Of a stretch of DNA of 11,072 nt, positions 1 to 6,146 are shown in pieces. Position numbers and translations under genes: made by a program. The notes under the pieces are model-generated. The model was given only the letters and a program-made list of their open reading frames with translations. It had not been told where the DNA came from and searched no databases. Every line of letters begins with the position of its first letter. Positions within the stretch are counted from its first letter, which is position 1. The DNA comes from Strigomonas culicis (lineage: Eukaryota > Euglenozoa > Kinetoplastea > Trypanosomatida > Trypanosomatidae): assembly GCA_000482145.1 (NCBI GenBank), contig AUXH01000617.1:1-11072 (forward strand). Reading direction: 5' to 3'.

Positions 1-1734
1 GGTATCTTCCGCCCGCCGGGCAGCGGCCGCCCCCTCCGCCAGTGCGGCCTGCAGCTGCTGCTGGTGATGACTCGGGGGAGCGTGGGTGCTGCTGCTGCTG
101 CCGCCGCCGACCACATACTCCAGCAGCGCGGCCTGCTTCGCGCAGGTGTTTTCAAAGTAGAGCCGCTCGATGTGCCGCAGCGTCGCGTCCGCCGCCGCGG
201 CAGGGACCCTCTCCGCGCGCCGGGCAGCGGCCGCCCTCTCCGCCAGCGCGTCATGTAGCTGTCCGTGGAGGTCATCGTGCTGCGCGCGGAGCGCGGCCTG
301 CCAGTCCGCCTTGAGCTGCTCCATCGCCTGCTGCTCCTGGCGGCGCGCCGCGTCGTGCTCGGCCGCCAGCTGCGCCACAAGCGTCTCCGCGGCGCGCGTG
401 GCGGCCGCCGCCTCCGCCGCCGCCGCCTGCTGCTGCTGCTGCTGCTGCAGCTGATCGAGCAGCCGGAAGAAGAAGAGTCGGCCGTCCTGCAGCGCGACGA
501 AGATCTCGCGCAAGTGTCGCCGCGCCGCGGCCACCCGCGCGGCATCCTGCTGCTGCTGGTGCGCGCTCTTCTTACTATTGACACTCGTGTCAGCACTCGC
601 GATACTGTGCGGTTGTTGTCTGGGTGTGGACGGCAGGCTGTGGGGCCACTGCCGCTCCTGCAGTGGCAGGAGGCGCTGCTGTTGCTGCAGCAGCTGCTGC
701 TGCTGGGCCAGGTCGGTGCGCAGGGCATCGAGGCTTTCTAAGTTCTCATCGACGTAGAGCAGCAGCGTGTTGAGACACTTGTAGCTCTGCTGCATGGTCT
801 CCGCGACGGCCTCCGCGGCGCGACGGGGGGGCGCCGCCTGCGCGGCATGGCCGTCGTGCTGCTGCTGCTCCAGCCGCCGCAGCTGCAGCAGCAGCCCCTC
901 CACCGGCGCGAGCGCCTCGCCGCTGCGCTCCAGCTCGCGCTCGCGCGCGGTGTTTTCTAAAATGGCCAGCAGCTCCGCCTGGGCCGCCTCCTCCATCATG
1001 GGCTCGTGGCTGATGGAGAGCGTCGGCGGAGAGGTGTAGGGCGGCGGCGTGGGCGGCGCGCGGGGGGTGGAGGCAGGCCGCCGCCCCGCGCCGCCCGCTC
1101 CCCCCAGGGCCTCTCCACCGGTACTCGTGTTGAGATAGTCGGCGGCGGCGGCCGCCGTTTGGGTGCCGGCGTTCACGTAGAGGCAATGCGGCGGCCGCGG
1201 CCCCGACTGCAGCGCGGCCAGCTCGTCCTGCAGTGCGGCTGCCTCCGCCTGGCAGGCGGCCACGACGCCGCGCAGGGCGGCTTCCTCCTGGCTGCGCCGC
1301 GCGAGCGCCAGCTCCAGTTGGTGGGCCTCCTCGGCAAGGGCGCCGGCGCAGTACGCATCCACGACCTCCATGAGCCGCGTCTTCACGAAGTCGCCGGTGT
1401 GCGCGTCCTGCAGCAGCTGCCGCAGCAGCTCATCCGCCGGCGCCGCGCAGAGCGCATCCACCAGCAGCGGCACCGCGCGCCGCAGCGCGTCGTGGTAATG
1501 GCGGCGCCAGTAGCGGTCCGCCGCCGCCGCCGGGTTGTCCGGCAGCGCGTGCGACATGGAGAGGTTCGCGGAGACGGGCGAGGGCGACACGGTGGAGGGG
1601 GCGTCCGCGTAGCCTCTCGGGTCGCGCAGCAGCGGGTCCCCCGCGGGCCCGCTCGACGCGGCCAGGCGCTGCAGGATGCTCTGTATGAGTGCCTCGTGGC
1701 GGTACGTGGTGAGGGGACTCGGCGTCCTGTCCAT
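1..1734 (-). CDS. Gln/Ala-rich coiled-coil protein, C-terminus beyond the window
   Basis: The reading frame is open from an ATG at 1734-1732 to the left edge, giving 578 residues without a stop, so the C-terminus is missing. I do not recognise a family. Residues 1-70 are Ser/Pro-rich. Residues 70-175 look helical and charged, with a likely coiled coil at about 133-175. A Pro/Gly/Thr-rich linker at about 177-240 is followed by helical stretches at 245-360 and 395-510. Gln runs sit near 344-353, 393-396 and 430-436, the last leading into an Ala-rich helix. A 17-residue segment at 492-508 recurs almost unchanged at 560-576. No membrane segment, signal peptide or catalytic motif is visible. The start is favoured because no ATG lies between it and a good splice acceptor at 1856-1857. 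A structural cytoskeletal or flagellum-associated role is possible, since trypanosomatids have many such proteins, but this is only a guess. Confidence 0.8.
   Translation of the reverse strand, partial: MDRTPSPLTTYRHEALIQSILQRLAASSGPAGDPLLRDPRGYADAPSTVSPSPVSANLSMSHALPDNPAAAADRYWRRHYHDALRRAVPLLVDALCAAPADELLRQLLQDAHTGDFVKTRLMEVVDAYCAGALAEEAHQLELALARRSQEEAALRGVVAACQAEAAALQDELAALQSGPRPPHCLYVNAGTQTAAAAADYLNTSTGGEALGGAGGAGRRPASTPRAPPTPPPYTSPPTLSISHEPMMEEAAQAELLAILENTARERELERSGEALAPVEGLLLQLRRLEQQQHDGHAAQAAPPRRAAEAVAETMQQSYKCLNTLLLYVDENLESLDALRTDLAQQQQLLQQQQRLLPLQERQWPHSLPSTPRQQPHSIASADTSVNSKKSAHQQQQDAARVAAARRHLREIFVALQDGRLFFFRLLDQLQQQQQQQAAAAEAAAATRAAETLVAQLAAEHDAARRQEQQAMEQLKADWQAALRAQHDDLHGQLHDALAERAAAARRAERVPAAAADATLRHIERLYFENTCAKQAALLEYVVGGGSSSSTHAPPSHHQQQLQAALAEGAAAARRAEDT
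8..261 (-). repeat. Two 50-bp in-frame direct repeats (8-57 and 212-261)
   Basis: Positions 8-57 and 212-261 align without gaps, with six mismatches by eye. The offset is 204 bp, exactly 68 codons, so the copies are in frame and encode nearly the same 17 residues (ALAE and AAAARRAE are shared, with small changes around them). The second protein copy lies at the window edge, so a longer tandem array with 68-residue spacing may continue to the left, but only two copies are visible. The sequence between the copies is not obviously repeated. Confidence 0.75.
427..447 (-). repeat. (CAG)7 polyglutamine tract in the coiled-coil gene
   Basis: Seven perfect CAG codons on the coding strand (CTG on the plus strand) encode Gln430-436 and are followed by a run of GCG/GCC alanine codons. 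A pure codon run such as this can change length by replication slippage. Related shorter Gln runs occur elsewhere in the same protein. Confidence 0.9.
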
Positions 1735-2154
1735 CTTTTCTTTCTTTCTTGTTAATGTATCTATCGAACAATCTATTGATCTATTTTATCTAGAGTTCTT
1801 GATTGAAAAAAAAATCTCTTTTCTTTTTCCTTCAACAACGATGCGTTTATGGGCGCTGTAGAAAGGTGAGGGGAGACAAATTGCATAGTAACCACAGAAG
1901 GACTTGATACTAGCACCACACAAATGTAGACAAGAAGAGCGGCAACACAAACTGTCCATACAACAAAAGAACAAAAAAAATGAAAGCGTCTTTTGATGAT
2001 GATAATAATAATAAACAAACAAATAAACAGAAAAAAAGCACATGCGATACCAAATAATAATCCAGAAACAAATCAGTGGCTATATACACCATCTTTTTTT
2101 TTCACCTCTTCTATCTATGGAAGCAAAAAGGAAGACACACCAACACGAAAGAAA
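1735..2154. other. AT-rich spacer between BBS8 and the coiled-coil gene
   Basis: This 420-bp stretch should hold the BBS8 3' UTR and the 5' UTR of the coiled-coil gene. On the coding strand it contains a candidate acceptor at 2115-2116 with a short pyrimidine tract, a 60-codon hydrophobic ORF at 1910-2092, T-rich TTTG/TTTA repeats at about 2013-2029, ATT/ATC triplet repeats at about 1994-2012, and the main acceptor at 1856-1857. A 9-T run (1806-1814 as A on the plus strand) and several ATAGAT-like repeats lie in the presumed 5' UTR. No RNA gene or convincing protein gene was seen. Confidence 0.7.
1856..1880 (-). promoter_or_regulatory. Predicted trans-splice acceptor of the coiled-coil gene
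   Basis: Read on the minus strand, a pyrimidine-rich tract at 1880-1858 (TCTCCCCTCACCTTTCTAC) ends in AG at 1857-1856. The predicted 5' UTR is about 120 nt and contains no ATG before the start at 1734, which fits this as the main acceptor. This is pattern recognition only. Transcript ends would settle it. Confidence 0.65.
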
Positions 2155-4068
2155 TCACAAGGCACTCAAGTGCTTCATAATACGCTCGAGTAGCTGTACA
2201 CTCTCCGCGTGGTCCGGGTACGCCTCCAGCGCGCAGGACAGCAGCTCGTGCGCGCTCTCCAGCTCTCCCTGCTGGTAGGACAGCACCGCGCTATTGTAGA
2301 GCGCCTCGGGCAGCTCCGGCGCGGCCGCCTTCGCCATCTCGAGCAGCTGCGTCGCCTCCTGATGAAACTCCTCGCTGGGCTTGGCGCCGCCGCGGCTGTC
2401 GGCGGCAGCCAGCGCGCGCTGCTCTTGCTGCAGGGCCAGCACGGCCAGGTTGTTGAGCGCCTCGCCGTGGGTGGGGTCCGCGGCAACCGCGAGGCGGAAG
2501 CCGCGTTGCGCGAAGGCCAAATCACCGAGACCGACGCCCACGTGCCCAATGTTGTAGTAGATGTCCGCGCGCTCGGTCGCCTCGACCGCCATGGTCAGCG
2601 CGCGCTCCAGGCAGCTGAGCGCGAAGTCGAACTGCGACGTGAAGAAGGCGCAGAGCCCCATGTTGTTCCACACCTCACAGCTCTGCACACCCATCTGCAT
2701 CAGCCGACGGTAGAAGCGCAGGGCGAGCTCCGGCTGGTTGCGCTCGTAGAAAAAGAAGGCGGCCGTGCACGAGATGGCCTCGACGCAGCTGCTGTCCAGC
2801 CGCAGGATGCTCGTATAGAGGTCGAAGGCGCGGTGCGGGTCGTGCAGCTCATCGTAGAGCCGCGCGGAGCACAGCAGAATCAGGTGGTCCAGTGGGTTCG
2901 CCTCCAGCGCCTCCGTGAAGAGCTCGCACGCGGTGAGCGGCTGGTCCATGCGTTTGTACACCTTCGCCAGCTCCATGATGGTGCCGGTGTGGTAGTGCTG
3001 GAAGCGGTGGCCCGGCGCCTGGCGCCCGTGCGCGTGCAGCGCCTCGCCATCGAACAGCGCCGCCTTGTACCACCGCTCCGCCTCGCGTAGGAGGCCTAGC
3101 TGGTAGTTTGCCTTCGCAAGCCGCGCCTTCCACCACCAGTCGTCCGCGTTGCGGATGCCGACCTGCTGCTGCGTGCGGTCCGCCGCCGGGGGGAGGGGCG
3201 GGCCCGCGGTGGGCGCCAGCGGCAGGCCCGGCCGCCCGGGGCCCATCGGCGCGGGGCTCGGCGCCGCCAGCGCCGCGCCGCTGCCGCTGCTGTTGCTGTT
3301 CGCGCCGACGCGCAGCGCGGCGGTGCAGAGCTCCAGCGCCAGCTTGGGCAGGTGCTCGACGAAGAGCAGATAGTCGCACAGCAGCTTCGCGACCATCGGC
3401 CGCTCCCGCGCCACCTTGTCCAGCTTCAGGTGCTGCACGTCGACGTGCGGGCCGCCCGGCACCGCCATCAGTGACGCGGTGCCGAGCCGCACGAGCCGGC
3501 CGGTGATGGGCCGCGGCTGCGCCGCGCCACCGCGGCCGGCGACCGAGCCGGGCCGGTTGCCGAGCGTGCCGGGCCGCGCGAAGCCGTAGCGGCTGCTGAC
3601 CGGCCGGCCGCCGGTGCCAAGACCCGCGCGCGAGGCGCCGCCGCCGCCGGCGGCGCGGCTCGCGGCGCGCGCAGAGAGGCGGCCGGCGGTCGTGCTGCGG
3701 ACGGCGGCGGCCTGCATCGACGTGCTCGGCCGGTGCGCGGTGCTGACGACCGCTTCCTCGCCCTCCATGAGGACCTGGTCCATGCCGTCGTCGTCGACCT
3801 CCGCGTCGTCGTACCAGCTCTGCAGCACCATCGCCTTGGTCTGTATCACCCACAGCTGCTCATCCAGCGCCACGTCCTCCTTCGACGGGGGGCTGGCCGC
3901 GCCCGGGGGCAGCGGCGGCACCACCGCCTTGGCGGCGCTGTGCTGCAGGTAATAGGTGGAGACGGCGACGCTCTCCGCGAGGCGCCGGCGGCGCAGCAGG
4001 CTGAGGGCGTAGTAGGTGGGGTCCATGCCGGGCGGCAGGGCCGGCCGCGGGGCAGTGGCGGCAGGCAT
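2155..4068 (-). CDS. BBS8: BBS8 / TTC8, TPR subunit of the BBSome
   Basis: This 637-residue protein matches BBS8, a tetratricopeptide-repeat subunit of the BBSome, the coat-like complex that links membrane cargo to intraflagellar transport. Family-specific features are seen in order. MDPTYYALSLLRRRR at 15-29 resembles the animal BBS8 N-terminus, and DEQLW is at 69-73. RPGT/RPIT-type motifs occur at about 155-190, then GRLVRLGTASLM at 190-201 and DWWWK at 310-314. A TPR array runs from about 315 to 625, including PELALRFYRRLMQMG at 446-460 and YYNIGHVGVGLGDLAFAQ at 504-521. The C-terminus LSAL resembles that of the human protein. It is longer than the roughly 510-540 residues of animal BBS8 because of a Gly/Ala/Arg-rich insert at about 120-160, a Pro/Ala/Ser-rich insert at about 254-300, and a spacer near 550-570. 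The first ATG is used here. Met15 is an alternative that aligns better with the animal start. The stop is TGA at 2157-2155. Confidence 0.96.
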   Translation of the reverse strand: MPAATAPRPALPPGMDPTYYALSLLRRRRLAESVAVSTYYLQHSAAKAVVPPLPPGAASPPSKEDVALDEQLWVIQTKAMVLQSWYDDAEVDDDGMDQVLMEGEEAVVSTAHRPSTSMQAAAVRSTTAGRLSARAASRAAGGGGASRAGLGTGGRPVSSRYGFARPGTLGNRPGSVAGRGGAAQPRPITGRLVRLGTASLMAVPGGPHVDVQHLKLDKVARERPMVAKLLCDYLLFVEHLPKLALELCTAALRVGANSNSSGSGAALAAPSPAPMGPGRPGLPLAPTAGPPLPPAADRTQQQVGIRNADDWWWKARLAKANYQLGLLREAERWYKAALFDGEALHAHGRQAPGHRFQHYHTGTIMELAKVYKRMDQPLTACELFTEALEANPLDHLILLCSARLYDELHDPHRAFDLYTSILRLDSSCVEAISCTAAFFFYERNQPELALRFYRRLMQMGVQSCEVWNNMGLCAFFTSQFDFALSCLERALTMAVEATERADIYYNIGHVGVGLGDLAFAQRGFRLAVAADPTHGEALNNLAVLALQQEQRALAAADSRGGAKPSEEFHQEATQLLEMAKAAAPELPEALYNSAVLSYQQGELESAHELLSCALEAYPDHAESVQLLERIMKHLSAL

Positions 4069-4558
4069 GTGGAGATGGATGTGTGTACGTACAAACCTAC
4101 GAAGCTAATGCGCCGATAGAAACGAAAAAACAAACAAACAAACAAATAAACAAATGAAGAGCACGAAGGAGAGAGAATGCAGCTTGTTCATGTTGCTTTG
4201 TGCGCTGACCGTTTTCATAAGCACAGAGATGCAGTATGACGTAGAGTAGGACATGTAAAAAATGAGGGAGAACGATTTCGCGTACGGCAGCAAAAAAAAA
4301 GGAAGACCAAATTAAATAATAAACATCAACGAAAGAGAAGAACCACATCTGTTGCAACTGCAATTTCATGAAGAAGATAAGAGAATACATTCTTCACTTT
4401 TTTTTGTGAATCAAAAAACAAAAATGAAATTAAGTTCTGAAATTTGAAATGCAAAAAACAAAAAAAAACAAATAAACAAAAAAACAACATCTAAATATGT
4501 ATCTGCAACTGAGCTATTGTTATTGTTATTATTATAATGGTTCTTATGGCTATGCACA
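4069..4558. other. AT-rich spacer between the Plus3-RING gene and BBS8
   Basis: This 490-bp stretch should hold the Plus3-RING 3' UTR and the BBS8 5' UTR. On the coding strand it carries a T-rich tract ending in AG at 4438-4437, a 97-codon hydrophobic ORF at 4097-4390 that starts 47 nt after that AG, and the BBS8 acceptor near 4105. An ATT/ATA-rich patch lies at about 4515-4540, just after the Plus3-RING stop. The short ORF has AT-rich codons unlike the flanking genes and shares its 3' end with the BBS8 splicing tract, so I do not call it as a gene. Confidence 0.65.
4105..4156 (-). promoter_or_regulatory. Predicted trans-splice acceptor of BBS8
   Basis: On the minus strand a T-rich tract made of TTTG/TTTA repeats and TTTTTTCGTTTC (4156-4117) is followed by the first AG at 4106-4105, within GCATTAG. 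The predicted 5' UTR is about 36 nt and has no ATG ahead of the BBS8 start at 4068. The pattern supports the upstream Met rather than Met15 as the initiator. Confidence 0.6.
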
Positions 4559-5548
4559 CTAGATTTCTTCCGGCTCGAACATCTCCTTGATGGGACTGCG
4601 ACAGACGGGGCAGATGCCCATCGCCGGCGCGCACAGGCGGCACATGACCTTGTGTTTGCAGGGCAGCACAATGACGGTTGGCACGTGATCTAGACACACC
4701 ACACAGTTCTCCTGCTTTCCGGCAATTTCATCGCGGATGTGCTGAAGGTACTCGATCATGTCCCGCTCCACGAGCCGCAGCCGCGAGAGCTTGAAGCTCA
4801 CGACGTTTGTGGGGAAGAGGACGTGCGACTGTGTCACCTGGTTCATCGTCTCCTGCCGGAGGCGGCGCTCCAGCGCCTCGTCCTCACTCTCGTGGTGCAC
4901 CTTCACGCCGCTCTGCAGCCCCGGCGGCTTGATGGCCGGCAGGTTCAGCTGCGCGGTCGGCAGCGCCTCCTGCGTCGGGGTGGCGCGCGGCCGCGAGCTG
5001 CCGAGGAGCGAGCCGAGGTCCGGGACGCTGCCGTTGCGGTTGTTGCTCGTGTTATGATTGCTACTCTGGTTGGAGGCGGCGGCGGCGGTGGCGGGGGTGC
5101 CGGAGGCCACCTGCACCGCGCGCAGCCGCGCTGCTGACGCGAGAAGCTGGTCGCGCGTCGGGACAACGGAGGGCATTTCCTTGCGCAGCATGCCCAGCCA
5201 CGCCGCGAACTCGCCTTCGCGCATCGTGCTGTTGCTAATGCTGTTCAGTTGGTACTGCACGCCGTTGATGGTGGCGAGCGACGGTGGCAGCTGCAGCACG
5301 AGATGCGTGTTGGTGGTCTGGCCCGGCACGAGGCTGAAGCCGCTGTAGTTCTCGCCCTCCACGGTGGCCATCACGCGCGCCAAGACGTAATCCTCGCGAC
5401 CCTCCGGCAGCTCCAGCAGCACGCGCACAAAGCAGCCGAAGATGGACTCGAAGCCGCGGCCCCGATTAAGGACCTGGATCGCGGTATTGCGGTTCATCTG
5501 CGCCTGACGCGCCACGCTGAACAGCTGCTGATCGCTTTCACTTAGCAT
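4559..5548 (-). CDS. Plus3-domain and RING-finger protein, probable E3 ubiquitin ligase
   Basis: This 329-residue protein has two recognisable parts. Residues about 5-140 resemble the Plus3 domain of Rtf1, the PAF-complex elongation factor whose Plus3 domain binds phosphorylated Spt5. Seen are GCFVRV at 38-43, a YVLARV strand at 54-59, a TTNTHLVLQ strand at 78-86, LNSISNS at 101-107, the EFAAWL helix at 113-118 and PTRDQL at 130-135. A low-complexity Ala/Asn/Ser linker spans 140-215. A charged helix at about 220-278 leads into a C3HC4 RING at 282-316, with ligands Cys282, Cys285, Cys297, His299, Cys303, Cys306, Cys313 and Cys316, all present, in the compact MGRN1-like spacing. Rtf1's other regions, including the histone modification domain, are not evident. 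An E3 role tied to transcription or chromatin is inferred. The ATG at 5548 is chosen because the two codons upstream of it are TTG and GAA, and no ATG occurs in the predicted 5' UTR. Confidence 0.88.
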   Translation of the reverse strand: MLSESDQQLFSVARQAQMNRNTAIQVLNRGRGFESIFGCFVRVLLELPEGREDYVLARVMATVEGENYSGFSLVPGQTTNTHLVLQLPPSLATINGVQYQLNSISNSTMREGEFAAWLGMLRKEMPSVVPTRDQLLASAARLRAVQVASGTPATAAAASNQSSNHNTSNNRNGSVPDLGSLLGSSRPRATPTQEALPTAQLNLPAIKPPGLQSGVKVHHESEDEALERRLRQETMNQVTQSHVLFPTNVVSFKLSRLRLVERDMIEYLQHIRDEIAGKQENCVVCLDHVPTVIVLPCKHKVMCRLCAPAMGICPVCRSPIKEMFEPEEI

Positions 5549-5582
5549 TTCCAAATATACTTAGAGATATATAGATGGAGAG

Positions 5583-5650
5583 CTATAGCGGTATATATAT
5601 AAAAAGAGAACACGAAACAAACAAACAAAAACAAATAAAAGAAAAAAATT
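5583..5650 (-). promoter_or_regulatory. Predicted proximal trans-splice acceptor of the Plus3-RING gene
   Basis: On the minus strand a long T-rich tract (about 5648-5605, with TTTG repeats and GTTCTCTTTTT) is followed by a short TA-repeat and the first AG at 5584-5583. The predicted 5' UTR would be about 35 nt. It competes with the distal candidate at 5701-5744, and both could be used. Confidence 0.5.
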
Positions 5651-5670
5651 GTGGGAATCTATTTCTCACT

Positions 5671-5697
5671 AGTATATATATTATGTATATATATACT
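5671..5697. repeat. AT-rich inverted repeat with 10-bp arms
   Basis: AGTATATATA at 5671-5680 and TATATATACT at 5688-5697 are perfect reverse complements around a 7-base loop. The surrounding TA repeats allow the pairing to slide. If the acceptor at 5701-5702 is used, this hairpin would sit at the very start of the Plus3-RING 5' UTR, next to the spliced leader. Confidence 0.7.
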
Positions 5698-5700
5698 TCC

Positions 5701-5744
5701 CTGCGCCACAGCAAAAACAAAGAGAGAGAGAGAGAGAGAGAGAG
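5701..5744 (-). promoter_or_regulatory. Predicted distal trans-splice acceptor with a (CT)12 tract
   Basis: The plus strand has twelve AG repeats at 5721-5744. On the coding strand this is (CT)12, then TTTGTTTTTGCTGTGG, then CAG at 5703-5701. It is a textbook-like pyrimidine tract and acceptor. Using it would give a 5' UTR of about 152 nt for the Plus3-RING gene with no ATG before the start at 5548. The dinucleotide run should be variable in length between strains. Confidence 0.55.
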
Positions 5745-5936
5745 GATAGAATTATGGTGCCTTTAACAAACCTATCGATTCATATTCGCAACAGCATATC
5801 GGTGTGCTTTTTTCTCTTCATTGTTTTCGTGTGTATATTTTGCTGCTTGGGTATTTGCCCCAAAACTATAAAAACAGATATACATAAATAGATGCTTCCA
5901 TTTCCATGTCCATTTTTTCTGTTCTACTTGACATTA

Positions 5937-5997
5937 CTGAAAAGGGAGTGATGAAGGAAAAAAAAATACAAAGAAAACCAACAACAACAAAAAGAAA
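5937..5997 (-). promoter_or_regulatory. Strong candidate trans-splice acceptor inside the spacer
   Basis: On the minus strand about 60 nearly uninterrupted pyrimidines (with GTT and TTTG interruptions, ending CCTTCATCACTCCCTTTTC) precede AG at 5938-5937. By appearance it is the best acceptor in the window, yet it lies 389 nt upstream of the next annotated start. An ATG follows after three bases and opens a 22-codon ORF (5866-5934). It may serve a long 5' UTR form of the Plus3-RING mRNA or a separate short transcript. Confidence 0.45.
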
Positions 5998-6146
5998 CAT
6001 GCTTTTTTTTGGCCGAGTTGCGTACTTGCGCTTCTTATTCTAAAGAAGATAATAGTGTTGGTGGTTTTTCTTTTTTCTTTTCTTTTCCTCTTCTTCTCCC
6101 GTTCCGCAGATGTGAAGACAGCCGCCCCCGCCCCGCCGCCAGGACT

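Larger units (their letters stand above)
5549..6146. other. AT-rich spacer between CDC14 and the Plus3-RING gene
   Basis: This 598-bp stretch should hold the CDC14 3' UTR and the Plus3-RING 5' UTR. From right to left on the coding strand it has about 50 bases of still GC-rich sequence after the CDC14 stop, a purine-rich patch (6060-6105), a very strong acceptor at 5937-5997 with a 22-codon ORF three bases beyond it, a (CT)12 tract at 5721-5744 with a CAG at 5703-5701, an AT-rich inverted repeat at 5671-5697, and the proximal acceptor at 5583-5584. No RNA gene was recognised. Confidence 0.65.

Noticed and set aside
579..592. TGACACTCGTGTCA near-palindrome in the coiled-coil gene
   Set aside because: The arms are only six bases with a 2-base spacer inside coding sequence. 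Chance is a sufficient explanation.
730..962. Two rare TTA-GAA codon pairs in an otherwise G/C-ending gene
   Set aside because: Two occurrences are too few to mean anything, and no splice-like context accompanies them.
1006..1755. Plus-strand open frame of about 249 codons, and minus-strand off-frame pieces near 746-1186 and 1430-1771
   Set aside because: The minus-strand frame from ATG 1734 is continuous for 578 residues with credible coiled-coil composition. The others are Arg/Gly/Ala shadows.
2209..3090. Plus-strand open frame of about 293 codons opposite the BBS8 TPR region
   Set aside because: The minus strand encodes clear BBS8 motifs across the same bases. The plus translation has no recognisable domain.
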